From Palsa-504 sp963847965 (GTDB taxonomy: Bacteria; Actinomycetota; Actinomycetes; Streptosporangiales; Streptosporangiaceae), in NCBI GenBank assembly GCA_963847965.1, contig CAWKCG010000014.1:1-64000 (forward strand): 64,000 nucleotides of DNA, in the 5' to 3' direction. Both the position numbers and the translations under genes were made by a program. Below, in pieces: positions 8,556 to 17,217 of the stretch. How positions within the stretch are numbered: the first letter of the stretch is position 1; every line of letters starts with the position of its first letter. A model generated the notes under the pieces. It ran no database searches. It saw nothing but the letters and a program-made list of their open reading frames with translations, and was not told the origin of the DNA.

Positions 8556-10803
8556 CCAACCAGGCTACCGGGCCGCCCGAGGTAGGTGGGTCCGGTCGGA
8601 GGGCCGAAAGGACGGCGTTCACCGTGGCGCGGCGCAGCGGCTGGCCGGCCAGCGGCTGGCCGTCGCCGTCGGTGACGTAGAACACGTCGACGACCTCGGC
8701 GCCGAGCGTCTCCACCCGGGCCGCGCGGACGTCCAGGCCGCACTCCCCGAGCGCGCGGCCGACCCGCCACAGGAGCCCGGGCGAATCGTGCGCGCGCACC
8801 TCCACCACGGTCGCGGTCTGCGAGGCGCCGTCGATCAGGGTGACCTTCGGCGCGGGGACCGCGGCGGCGCGCGGCCGGACGGCCCGCGCCCTGCGGTCCA
8901 GCCGTTCCCCGACATCCAGCGCGCCCTGCAGCATCCGGCGCAGGTCCCCGGCCACGAGCGTCGCGTCGGGCGGGTCCCCGAACTCGGGCTCGACGTCGAA
9001 CACGGTGACCGCGGTGCCGCCGACGGACGTGGCGTTGGCGCCGCGGACGGTAAGCCGGTGCCAGGCGAGCACCCCCGCCGCGCGCCACAGCAGGCCGGGC
9101 CGGTCGGGGGCGACCACGGTCACCTCCGACCCGCACACCCTCGCCGCGGGCCCGCCGCCCGCGGCGAGCGCGAGCTGATCCTCGCGCAGCGGCGCGGGTC
9201 CTTGGGGCGGCTCGCCGTCCAGCACGGCCGCCACCCGGCCAACTAGGTCGGCGACCAGGGTGGCCTTCCAGTCGTTCCACGCGGCGGGCCCGGTGGCCAG
9301 GCCGTCGGCGATGGCCAGGGCGTGCAGCAGTTCCAGCAGCGCCCGGCTGCGCACGACGCCCGCCACCTGGGTGACGGTGACCGGATCGTCCAGGTCGCGC
9401 CGGGTGGCCACCGAGGGCAGGAGCAGGTGATGCCGGACGGCCGCGGCGACCAGTTCGGCATCGTGGGCGGGCAGGCCTATCCGGCGGCCCGCGTCGCGGG
9501 CGATGACCTCGCCGGTGACGCTGTGGTCGCCGGGCCAGCCCTTGCCGATGTCGTGCAGCAGCGCCGCGAGCAGCAGCAGGTCGGGCCGGGCGACCTCACG
9601 GGTCAGCGCGGCCGCGTGAGCGGCGGTCTCGGCCAGGTGGCGGTCGACCGTGAACCTGTGGAGCGGGTTGCGCTGCGGGCGGTTCCTGACCCGCTCCCAG
9701 TCCGGGAGCAGCGCGGTGACCAGGCCCTCGGTGTCGAGCGCCTCCCACACGCCGATGGCGGCGTGGCCTGCGCCGAGCAGCGCGAGCAGCGCATCGCGGG
9801 CGGGAGCGGGCCACGGCACAGGCAGCGGCGGGCACTGCGTCAGCCGCTCGAGGGTCCGCGGCGCCAGCGGGAGCCCGGCTTGAGCGGCGGCCGCCGCGGC
9901 GCGCAGCACGAGCGCGGGATCGCGGGCCGGGTCGGCCGCGCGGGCGAGGACCACCTCGTCGTCCTGCTCGACCACGCCGTCGGCGAGCGGGCTCCGTTCC
10001 GCGCGCCCGCGGCGCGGCCGGCGCGCGTTCCGCCTGGCCACCTCGCGGAAGGCGTGATCGGCCGCGTAGGCGACGGTGCGCGCGGCGCCGGCCAGCATCC
10101 GCAGCAGCGCGTCCCCGTCGGCCAGGCCGAGGGCGCGCGCCACCTCGTCGTGCTCCTCAAGGACCAGGCGGTCCAGGCGCCGCCCGGTAACCTCGTGCAG
10201 CGCGTGCCTGGCGTCCAGGATCTGCTCGTACGCGGCGCGAACCCTGGGCCCGGGCGCAGGCGCCACCCAGGCAGCGGCCATCGCCTGGATCGCGTGCACG
10301 TCCCGCAGCCCGCCCCTGGCCAGTTTCAGGTCTGGCTCGAGCAGGAAGGCGAGCTCGCCGACGGTCCTGGCGCGCTCGTCGTGAGCGGAGCGTAGTTCGG
10401 CCAGCCGGGCCGGGGCCTCGGACCGCCAGTCCTCGAGCGCCCCGGACCGCAGCAACCGCGTCAGATCCTCCTCCCCGGCCACGTGCCTGGCGGACAGCAG
10501 CCCGAGGGCGACCTTCAGGTCGCCGCGTGCCACCCTCCTGGCCTGCGGCACGGTGCGGACCGCGTGGTCAAGCTCGGCGCCGGAGTCCCACACCGGATAC
10601 CAGATCCGGTCCGCCACGGCGGCGATGTCATCGTGGCCAGAGTGCAGGAGCAGCACGTCCAGGTCGCTTCGCGGCAGCAGTTCCCTGCGCCCGTAGCCGC
10701 CGACCGCCACCAGCGCAACGCCCGGCTCCGCGCCCAGCAGCCCGGCCAGCCACCCGTCGACCTGGCCGGCCCGGCTGGCCCGGTCCGCAGCGAACGACTT
10801 CAC
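8536..10803 (-). CDS. glnD: [Protein-PII] nucleotidyltransferase / removing enzyme GlnD
   Basis: This is a bifunctional sensor of cellular nitrogen, 755 residues. The nucleotidyltransferase domain is near the N-terminus (GGYGRRELLPRSDLDVLLLH, residues 35-54). A central HD phosphohydrolase domain is marked by LLAALLHDIGKGWPGDHS. Two C-terminal ACT domains, which sense glutamine, begin around VTVVAPDRPGLLWR and VVEVRAHDSPGLLWR. In actinomycetes GlnD adenylylates PII at Tyr51 (family knowledge). The start is GTG at 10803, the first usable start in the frame. It lies 43 bases downstream of glnK and overlaps ffh by 20 bases, so the three are probably co-transcribed. Confidence 0.93.
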   Translation of the reverse strand: MKSFAADRASRAGQVDGWLAGLLGAEPGVALVAVGGYGRRELLPRSDLDVLLLHSGHDDIAAVADRIWYPVWDSGAELDHAVRTVPQARRVARGDLKVALGLLSARHVAGEEDLTRLLRSGALEDWRSEAPARLAELRSAHDERARTVGELAFLLEPDLKLARGGLRDVHAIQAMAAAWVAPAPGPRVRAAYEQILDARHALHEVTGRRLDRLVLEEHDEVARALGLADGDALLRMLAGAARTVAYAADHAFREVARRNARRPRRGRAERSPLADGVVEQDDEVVLARAADPARDPALVLRAAAAAAQAGLPLAPRTLERLTQCPPLPVPWPAPARDALLALLGAGHAAIGVWEALDTEGLVTALLPDWERVRNRPQRNPLHRFTVDRHLAETAAHAAALTREVARPDLLLLAALLHDIGKGWPGDHSVTGEVIARDAGRRIGLPAHDAELVAAAVRHHLLLPSVATRRDLDDPVTVTQVAGVVRSRALLELLHALAIADGLATGPAAWNDWKATLVADLVGRVAAVLDGEPPQGPAPLREDQLALAAGGGPAARVCGSEVTVVAPDRPGLLWRAAGVLAWHRLTVRGANATSVGGTAVTVFDVEPEFGDPPDATLVAGDLRRMLQGALDVGERLDRRARAVRPRAAAVPAPKVTLIDGASQTATVVEVRAHDSPGLLWRVGRALGECGLDVRAARVETLGAEVVDVFYVTDGDGQPLAGQPLRRATVNAVLSALRPDPPTSGGPVAWLGVRDPL

Positions 10804-10846
10804 GGCGCTTACGCGTCCCGCCGGGCCGGACCGTATGCTCCCGTGG

Positions 10847-11185
10847 TCAGATCGCGTCGAGCCCGCGCTCCCCGGTGCGCACGCGCACCACCGTCTCTAC
10901 AGGAACCGACCAGACCTTCCCGTCGCCGATCCGCCCGGTCTGCGCGGCCTTCACCACGACCTCGATCAGGTCGTCGGCGTCCTCGTCGTCGCAGAGCACC
11001 TCGATGCGGACCTTCGGCACCAGGTCGACCCGGTACTCGGCACCGCGGTACACCTCGGTGTGCCCCCGCTGCCTGCCGTACCCGCTGGCCTCGGTGATGG
11101 TCAGGCCGCGGACGCCGAACACCTGCAGCGCCGCCTTCACGTCGTCCAGCTTGAACGGCTTGATGACCGCGGTGATGAGCTTCAT
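10847..11185 (-). CDS. glnK: Nitrogen regulatory protein PII (GlnK)
   Basis: This is a 112-residue PII signal protein, exactly the family length, that reports 2-oxoglutarate and ATP status to nitrogen targets. It begins MKLITAVIKPFKLDDVK, carries the T-loop with Tyr51 in GHTEVYRGAEYRVDLVPK as the modification site, and contains the B-loop around TGRIGDGKVWS. The ATG at 11185 was chosen over an in-frame upstream extension of 69 codons because it matches the family start and follows GAAGGGA. It is normally cotranscribed with the ammonium channel gene amtB. Here amtB is missing and ftsY lies directly upstream. A possible GlnR site lies at 11285-11300. Confidence 0.95.
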   Translation of the reverse strand: MKLITAVIKPFKLDDVKAALQVFGVRGLTITEASGYGRQRGHTEVYRGAEYRVDLVPKVRIEVLCDDEDADDLIEVVVKAAQTGRIGDGKVWSVPVETVVRVRTGERGLDAI

Positions 11186-11284
11186 GACGGGTGTCCCTTC
11201 GCCGGTGCTGCTCCGAGGTTCCGACGCCGACGTTTCGCCCGGCCTTCCGGCGTGTGTCGCCGACGTGAAACACGCCGGGCGCGT

Positions 11285-11300
11285 GTTACGGCCGCGTTTC
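11285..11300 (-). promoter_or_regulatory. Possible GlnR-type site upstream of glnK
   Basis: Read on the minus strand, the half-sites GAAAC and GTAAC are separated by six bases, in the same spacing and order as the b-a pair of the actinobacterial GlnR box. They lie about 100 bases upstream of glnK. A further GAAAC occurs on the plus strand at 11267-11271. A complete four-part box is not present, so this is a candidate only. Confidence 0.35.
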
Positions 11301-11339
11301 GCGCGCCCCGGCGGACCCTGATGAAGGAACTGGGTCTTG

Positions 11340-12482
11340 CTAGCCGAGGATGGCGTCGACGAAGGCGGCTGGGTCGAAGGGGGCCAGGTCATCGGGGCCT
11401 TCGCCGAGGCCTACGAGCTTGACGGGGACGCCGAGCTCGCGCTGGACGGCGATGACGATCCCGCCCTTAGCGGTGCCGTCGAGCTTGGTCAAGACGATGC
11501 CGGTGACGTCGACCACCTCGGCGAACACGCGCGCCTGCCGCAGCCCGTTCTGCCCGGTGGTGGCGTCGAGCACCAGCAGCACCTCGTCGACCGGGGCCTT
11601 CTTCTCCACCACGCGCTTGACCTTGCCGAGCTCGTCCATCAGCCCGACCTTCGTATGCAGCCGCCCGGCGGTGTCGATGATGACCGCGTCGACCCCGGAC
11701 TCGATGCCCTCGCTGACGGCCTCGAACGCCACGCTGGCCGGGTCGGCGCCCTCCCGGTCGGCGCGTACCGTCTTGGCCCCGACCCGCTCACCCCAGGTCT
11801 GCAGCTGGTCGGCCGCGGCCGCCCGGAACGTGTCGGCCGCGCCGAGGAGCACGGTCTCCCCGTCCCCGATCAGCGCACGGGCCAGCTTCCCGCAGGTCGT
11901 CGTCTTGCCGGTGCCGTTGACACCGACCATGAGCACGACCGCGGGCAAGCCGCCGTGCGGCGTGGTGTGCAGCGACCTGTCCTCGTCGCCAAGCTGGGTG
12001 AGCAACTCGGCGCGCAGTAGCTCGCGCACCTCGCTGGTCCCCCGCACGCCGAGCACCTTGACCTTGGTGCGCAGGTCATCCACCATCGCCCGGGCGGGCG
12101 CCACGCCCACGTCGGCGGTGATGAGCACCTCTTCGATCTCGTCCCAGGTCTCGTCGTCCAGCCGGTCCCGCGACAGCAGGTTCAGCAGGGCCGTCCCCAT
12201 CGAGGTCTGCGACCGGGCGAGCCTGGCCCGCAGGCGCACCATCCGCCCCGCGGAAGGCGGCGGCCGCTCGACCTCAAGCAACCCCGCCGTAGGCGCTGGC
12301 GTCCCCGCGGCCGCCTGCGCCGCGTCCCCGCCGGTCGCGGACGCGGCAGCCCCGGATACCGCCTCGGGCTGGCCGGGAGGCGCGGTCACGGCGCGCCCTC
12401 GGCGGGGCCTCACGAACAGCAGCCACCCGCCGCCGGCGAGCGCGAGGACCGCGATGACAACGATCAGGATCACGTATTCCAT
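11340..12482 (-). CDS. ftsY: Signal recognition particle receptor FtsY
   Basis: This is the membrane-associated GTPase that receives the SRP-ribosome complex. From ATG 12482 it is 380 residues: an N-terminal hydrophobic segment (MEYVILIVVIAVLALAGGGW) that can anchor it, a low-complexity acidic/Ala-Pro linker, the N domain, and the NG GTPase domain with P-loop GVNGTGKTTTCGKLA, DTAGRLHT and TKLDGTAKGG. An upstream in-frame extension of 18 codons exists but lacks family support. Its partner ffh is five kilobases away on the same strand, and glnK starts 154 bases after its stop. The gap to glnK holds the candidate GlnR site. Confidence 0.95.
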   Translation of the reverse strand: MEYVILIVVIAVLALAGGGWLLFVRPRRGRAVTAPPGQPEAVSGAAASATGGDAAQAAAGTPAPTAGLLEVERPPPSAGRMVRLRARLARSQTSMGTALLNLLSRDRLDDETWDEIEEVLITADVGVAPARAMVDDLRTKVKVLGVRGTSEVRELLRAELLTQLGDEDRSLHTTPHGGLPAVVLMVGVNGTGKTTTCGKLARALIGDGETVLLGAADTFRAAAADQLQTWGERVGAKTVRADREGADPASVAFEAVSEGIESGVDAVIIDTAGRLHTKVGLMDELGKVKRVVEKKAPVDEVLLVLDATTGQNGLRQARVFAEVVDVTGIVLTKLDGTAKGGIVIAVQRELGVPVKLVGLGEGPDDLAPFDPAAFVDAILG

Positions 12483-12547
12483 CAGGTGAACAGTCTGGCA
12501 GACACCGCCAAGTCCCGCAGCCATCGGGCGGGGCACACCGGGCCCCG

Positions 12548-12868
12548 CTAGGCGCCTACCAGCGCCCGGTCCGCCGGGTCGTCAGCCGCCCGCGCGGCCG
12601 AGCGGGCCAGGACCGGGACCATCGCGCTGGTCAGCGCGCCGCCCAGGACCAGCTCGTACAGGAGGTTGGGGACCTGGTTCGCGGTGACGTACGCGGTGCC
12701 CAGGCAGCTTGCGCCGACCGTCTGCGCGAACACGAGCGTCCTGGCCAGGCCGAACAGCCGGGACACGATCGTGAGGCCGGCGATGAGCGCGGCGCCGCGG
12801 GCGATGCCCGCACCGAGCGGCGCTCCCAGGTCCGGATCCGCCTGGTCGGCTCCAGCGCTGGTCGGCAC
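12548..12868 (-). pseudogene. MurJ-like lipid II flippase, N-terminal remnant
   Basis: This 106-residue reading frame matches only the first three or so membrane segments of a MurJ/MviN-type flippase: GIARGAALIAGLTIVSRLFGLARTLVFAQTVG, then TAYVTANQVPNLLYELVLGGALTSAMVPVL. The RxxGxxR-type pattern (SRLFGLARTLVFA) is characteristic. Full-length MurJ has about 500 residues and 12 to 14 membrane segments, so more than three quarters is missing. The frame ends at a stop only 65 bases before ftsY. It is most easily read as a deletion remnant; a functional copy would be expected elsewhere in the genome. A short start region with no frameshift remains. Confidence 0.7.
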
Positions 12869-12882
12869 GAGACGGGCCGGTC

Positions 12883-15800
12883 CTAGGCGGGCTGCCGGGA
12901 GGCGATCCGCTGGCTGATCACGGTGGACACGCCGTCGCCGCGCATCGAGATGCCGTACAGGGCGTCGGCGGCTTCCATGGTGCGCCGCTGGTGGGTGATC
13001 ACGATGAGCTGCGAGCTCTCCCGCAGCTCATCGAACACCCCGAGCAGCCGCTGCAGGTTGGTGTCGTCCAGGGCCGCCTCAACCTCGTCCAGCACGTAGA
13101 ACGGCGAGGGGCGGGCCTTGAAGATCGCGAACAGGTACGCGATGGCCGTCAGCGACCGCTCCCCGCCGGACAGCAGGGACAGCCGCTTGACCTTCTTGCC
13201 CGGCGGCCTGGCCTCGATCTCGATGCCGGTGGCCAGCATGTCGTCCGGCTCGGTCAGCACCAGGCTGCCCTGCCCGCCGGGGAACAGCCGGGCGAACAGC
13301 TGCTCGAACTCGCGGGCGGTGTCGGCGTACGCCGAGGCGAACACCTCCTGCACCCGGTCGTCGACCTCCTTGACCACCGTAAGCAGGTCCCTCCGGGTTT
13401 TGCGGAGGTCATCAAGCTGCGCGGCCAGGAACGCGTGCCGCTCGCTCAGCGCGGCGTACTCCTCCAGAGCCAGCGGGTTGACCTTGCCCAGCCGGTCGAG
13501 CTGGCGCTGGGCCTCGGCGGCGCGGCGCTGCGCGACCTCGCGGTCGTAACGCGACGTCGCGCCGGATTCGCTGCCGCTAACGGGCACGGGCACCTGCGGC
13601 CCGTACTCGGCCGCCAGCGTGTCCGCCTCGACCCCGAACTCCTCCAGGGCGTGCTCGGACAGCTGGGCCAGGCGCAGCCGGTGCTCGGCCCGGGCGATCT
13701 CGGTGCCGTGCGCCGTGTTCACCACGGTGTCGAGATCCTCGGCGAGCTCGCGGACCCTGGCCCGGATGGCCTTCAGCTCCCCGGCCCCGCCGGTGCTCAC
13801 CGCCTCGGCCTCGGCGCGCCTGGCCAGGGCCTGGCGCTCCGATTGCTCCGCCGCCTCGACCGCGTATTGCGCGCCGAGTGCGACGGCGCGGGCGGCGGCG
13901 GCCTGGGCGGCCCGCCGCGCACGGCGCTGTGCCGCCCGCTCGCGTGCCTTGCGCTCCGCGGCCGCGGCCCCGGCCAGCGAGCTGGACCGGCCGGCGATGG
14001 CGCGCAGCCTCTCCTCCGCGGTGCGGACCTCGAGCCTGGCCTCCATCTCGGCCTCCCGGGCCACGGCGCAGCGCTCCGCGAGGTCCGCCCTTGGCCCGTC
14101 GGCTCTATCTTCCGGCTCCTGCGGCTCGTCGGCCTTGGCCTCGGCCTCGGCCGCCTCGAGATCCTGCCGGAGCCGGGCCAGCTTGGCCAGGCCCTGCTCG
14201 GCGGCGAGCCTGGCCGCCTCGATCGCGCGGTCGAGCCGGCCGGCCTCGTCGCGTTCGGCCCGGGCCGCGCCGGCCAGCCTGCCGAGGCGCCCGGAGATCT
14301 CGGCCGCCGCCGCGTCGGCCTCCTGCCTGCGCGCGAGCGTGTCCGCGACGGACTGCCTGGCCGCCTCTTCGGCCTGGACCGCCTCCGCCAGCCGCCGCGC
14401 CGCCTCCTCGCAGCGCCGCTGCGCCCCGGCCAGCCCGGCCGCCGCCTCGTCGGCCGCCGCGCGGAGCTCGATCAGGCTCTGCGGGCGCGCGCCGCCGCCG
14501 TGCGCCCACCGCGATCCGAGCAGGTCACCGGCTCGCGTCACGGCCCGGGCCTCGGGGATGTCCCTGACGATCCGGCGGGCCTCGTCCAGGTCGGCGGCGA
14601 TGACGACGCCGCGCAGCAGCGCCGCGGCGGCCGCCGCCAGCCCGCCGGGTGCGCGTACCAGGTCAACCGCCCGGAGGGGGCCTGATCCTTGACCGTCTTG
14701 ATGGTCTGGAGGAGCAGCCGGGGCCGCGGGGGTGACAGCGCTGGACGGGGCTGCCGTGACGGCTGAGACGAGAGCGGTGAGGTCGTCAGGGTCAGCGGGG
14801 GTGAGGGAGTCAGCGGGGGTGAGGGAGTCAGCGGGGCCGGCGGCGGCGATGACCAGGCCGGCGCTGCCCGCGTCTTCGCGGCGTAGCGCGGACAAGATCT
14901 CCGCCGCGGCGTCCAGGCTGCTCACCGCGACCGCGTCGGCGGCGTCGCCCAGGGCCGCGGCGACGGCCACCTCGAAGCCCTCGGCCACCTGCAGCCGCTC
15001 GGCGAAGGAGCCGAGCACGCCGGAGAAGCGCCCGGGGTCGGCGAGCAGCGCCGCGGAGGCATCCGCCCCGCGCCGCGCGGCCTCGGCCAGCGCGTCCGCC
15101 CGCGCGCGCAGGGCGGCGAGCTCCCGGGCCGCTTCGCGTTCCGCAGCCCGCAGTGCCACCGTTCGTTCGGCATGATCTGACCAGGTGGCGGCGGCCACCT
15201 CGTGCGCGGCGAGCAGCTCGCTACGGTCTTCGCCCTGCCCTTCGGCCTGCTCGCGTGCCTGGTCGTGGGCTTGCTGCGCGCGTCCGGCGCGCTCTTTGGC
15301 CTGCTCGGCGGAGGCGGCCAGGCGGTCAAGCTCCTCCTGCGCGGCGGCACCGCGGCTGGCGGCGGCGCCGACCTGCTCCCGCAGCCTGGCCAGCTGGCCG
15401 GCCCGGGCCGCCGCGGCCCTGGCGCCCTCGGCGATCCGGCGTTCGGCCGCCGTGAGCTCGGCCTCGGCCGCGGTGCGCTCGGCGGCGGCGGCGGACAGGA
15501 CCTCGCGGCCTGCCGCCAGGCGCGCGGTGAGCCCCTGCTCTTCTTCGGCCAGCTCGGCGGCCTGCCGGTCCAGCTCGTCGGGATCGCGGCCCGGGCGCTC
15601 CGAGTCGGCCTGCTCGGATAGCAGGGTGTGCCGCTGCGCGGCCAGGTTCTGGGTTCCGCGGAGCCGTTCGGCCAGCGAGGACAGGGCGAACCACGTCTCC
15701 TGCGCCTGCGCCAGCGCCTCCGAGGCGTGCTGCGCGGCCTGGTCGAGGTCGGCTTCGGAGAGCCGGGCCTTGGCCAGCTCGCGTTCGAGCAGGGCCCGCC

Positions 15801-16560
15801 TGGCCGCGACGGCCGCCTCGTCGGCCTCATCCCGCTGCAGGTCGGCGGCGAGCGTCACGTAATCGTCGGCGAGCAGCCTGAGCCTGGCGTCGCGCAGCTC
15901 GGCCTGGATCGCGGCCGCCTTCTTGGCCATCTCGGCTTGCCGGCCGAGCGGCTTGAGCCTGCGGCTCAGCTCGGCGGTGAGGTCGACCAGGCGGGTCAGG
16001 TTGGCCTGCATCGCCTCGAGCTTGCGCAGCGCCTTCTCCTTGCGCTTGCGGTGCTTGAGCACGCCGGCCGCTTCCTCGATGAGGGCGCGCCTGGCCTCGG
16101 GGCCCGCGTGCAGGATGTCGTCGAGCTGCCCCTGCCCGACGATCACGTGCATCTCCCGCCCCAGGCCCGAGTCGGACAGGAGTTCCTGCACGTCGAGCAG
16201 GCGGCAGTGGTCGCCGTTGATGGCGTACTCGCTCTGCCCGGACCTGAACATCAGGCGGCTGAGGGTGACTTCGGTGTATTCGATGGGCAGGGCGCCGTCG
16301 CTATTGTCGATGGTGAGCATGACCTCGGCGCGGCCGAGCGGAGGGCGCGAGTTCGTGCCGGCGAAGACGACGTCCTCCATCTTGCCGCCGCGCAGCGACT
16401 TGACCCCCTGCTCGCCCATCACCCAGGACAAGGCGTCGACGATGTTGGACTTGCCTGAGCCGTTCGGCCCGACCACGCAGGTGATGCCTGGCTCGAGGCG
16501 GATCGTGGTGGCGGAGGCGAACGACTTGAAGCCGCGCATGGTGAGGCCCTTCAGGTACAC
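12883..16560 (-). CDS. smc: Chromosome segregation protein SMC
   Basis: This is a 1225-residue structural-maintenance-of-chromosomes ATPase that forms the condensin core with ScpA/ScpB (not in this window). The N-terminal Walker A GPNGSGKSN lies at residues 31-39. Two long Ala/Glu/Arg-rich coiled-coil arms flank a hinge around residues 500-690. The C-terminal head has the signature LSLLSGGERSL and Walker B FYVLDEVEAALDD. The hinge carries an Ala/Pro/Ser-rich insertion containing duplicated SLTPAD segments. The start MYLKGLTMRGFKSFASAT is the standard family start at 16560. It lies 14 bases upstream of the MurJ remnant. Confidence 0.96.
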   Translation of the reverse strand: MYLKGLTMRGFKSFASATTIRLEPGITCVVGPNGSGKSNIVDALSWVMGEQGVKSLRGGKMEDVVFAGTNSRPPLGRAEVMLTIDNSDGALPIEYTEVTLSRLMFRSGQSEYAINGDHCRLLDVQELLSDSGLGREMHVIVGQGQLDDILHAGPEARRALIEEAAGVLKHRKRKEKALRKLEAMQANLTRLVDLTAELSRRLKPLGRQAEMAKKAAAIQAELRDARLRLLADDYVTLAADLQRDEADEAAVAARRALLERELAKARLSEADLDQAAQHASEALAQAQETWFALSSLAERLRGTQNLAAQRHTLLSEQADSERPGRDPDELDRQAAELAEEEQGLTARLAAGREVLSAAAAERTAAEAELTAAERRIAEGARAAAARAGQLARLREQVGAAASRGAAAQEELDRLAASAEQAKERAGRAQQAHDQAREQAEGQGEDRSELLAAHEVAAATWSDHAERTVALRAAEREAARELAALRARADALAEAARRGADASAALLADPGRFSGVLGSFAERLQVAEGFEVAVAAALGDAADAVAVSSLDAAAEILSALRREDAGSAGLVIAAAGPADSLTPADSLTPADPDDLTALVSAVTAAPSSAVTPAAPAAPPDHQDGQGSGPLRAVDLVRAPGGLAAAAAALLRGVVIAADLDEARRIVRDIPEARAVTRAGDLLGSRWAHGGGARPQSLIELRAAADEAAAGLAGAQRRCEEAARRLAEAVQAEEAARQSVADTLARRQEADAAAAEISGRLGRLAGAARAERDEAGRLDRAIEAARLAAEQGLAKLARLRQDLEAAEAEAKADEPQEPEDRADGPRADLAERCAVAREAEMEARLEVRTAEERLRAIAGRSSSLAGAAAAERKARERAAQRRARRAAQAAAARAVALGAQYAVEAAEQSERQALARRAEAEAVSTGGAGELKAIRARVRELAEDLDTVVNTAHGTEIARAEHRLRLAQLSEHALEEFGVEADTLAAEYGPQVPVPVSGSESGATSRYDREVAQRRAAEAQRQLDRLGKVNPLALEEYAALSERHAFLAAQLDDLRKTRRDLLTVVKEVDDRVQEVFASAYADTAREFEQLFARLFPGGQGSLVLTEPDDMLATGIEIEARPPGKKVKRLSLLSGGERSLTAIAYLFAIFKARPSPFYVLDEVEAALDDTNLQRLLGVFDELRESSQLIVITHQRRTMEAADALYGISMRGDGVSTVISQRIASRQPA
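14791..14836 (-). repeat. 18-bp tandem repeat inside the smc hinge
   Basis: Two exact copies of GTGAGGGAGTCAGCGGGG (plus-strand reading, 14801-14818 and 14819-14836) are preceded by a partial copy. They are in frame and encode the duplicated SLTPAD motif in the SMC hinge insertion. Confidence 0.85.
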
Positions 16561-16755
16561 GTCCCGCCCTCCTCTCCGCTCCCCGCACCTTACCGCCCCG
16601 CGGCGCGCTGAACGGCGAACCGCGACCGGGCCGGGCGTGCCGCCCGCGAGCGCGCACGCCGGACCCGCGATGCGCCGCAGCGGGATGTTCGTGCTTTACC
16701 GCGGTACTACGGGCCTGCGGCCAATGGCAGATAACGAGGGGATATACAACGAAGG

Positions 16756-16779
16756 AGGGGCGTCACCCATGACGCCCCT
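16756..16779 (-). terminator. Hairpin downstream of the small coiled-coil gene
   Basis: The arms AGGGGCGTCA and TGACGCCCCT form a perfect 10-bp stem with a four-base loop (CCCA), about 40 bases past the stop of the 65-residue gene and 196 bases before smc. There is no T-run, which is common for actinomycete terminators. The remaining 16561-16819 interval shows no gene. Confidence 0.55.
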
Positions 16780-16819
16780 GATTCGTTCGTTACCGCCTAC
16801 CGCGTCGGGCCAGAGCTCG

Positions 16820-17017
16820 TCAGGCGAGCGCTGGCTCGCGATCCCGGACCAGCATGTCCTCGTGCTCGTGGGCAGCCTCGAGCGCGAGCGCGTCGTTCTC
16901 CTCGTGAAGCCGGACAAGCTCGGCCTCCAGGTCCCGTACGCGCTGCTGAAGGCGGCGCATCTCGGAAACCATACGGGGATCGGGACCGCCGACGTGGCCG
17001 AATAGAGCCTTCGCCAT
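16820..17017 (-). CDS. Small coiled-coil protein of unknown function
   Basis: This is a 65-residue protein from ATG 17017, preceded by GGAGG at a good distance. It begins MAKALFGHVGGPDP and then forms one continuous amphipathic helix (MRRLQQRVRDLEAELVRLHEEND) with heptad spacing, a likely two-stranded coiled coil. Similar short MAK-L-GHVGG proteins beside smc are familiar to me from other actinomycetes, but no function is known. An in-frame upstream extension of 17 residues lacks a ribosome site and is ignored. It is followed by a hairpin, so it may be its own transcription unit. Confidence 0.75.
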   Translation of the reverse strand: MAKALFGHVGGPDPRMVSEMRRLQQRVRDLEAELVRLHEENDALALEAAHEHEDMLVRDREPALA

Positions 17018-17217
17018 TGTTAAAGGTCCTCCACGCTGAGTGACCAGAGTGGGCACATTACTTAGCACGCGCAGACGCGCGCGAAATCAACGTCTCTCAG
17101 TGTCCCACCCAGGCGTTTCCTGGTCAAGTTGAGCGCCCATCGGCCGCCTGTTATTCAACCTTATCAGCCAGAACGCGGGGCTTTGTCCGCCCAGGTGCGC
17201 GCCCCCAGAGTGCGCGC

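Noticed and set aside
12991..14685. Long plus-strand frame of 564 codons opposite smc
   Set aside because: It is antisense to a clear SMC coding sequence, has no recognisable domain and an Arg/Gly/Ala composition typical of shadow frames in GC-rich DNA.
14791..14836. Repeats considered as a CRISPR array
   Set aside because: Only two direct 18-bp units without spacers, in frame inside smc. No CRISPR-like array was found anywhere in the window.
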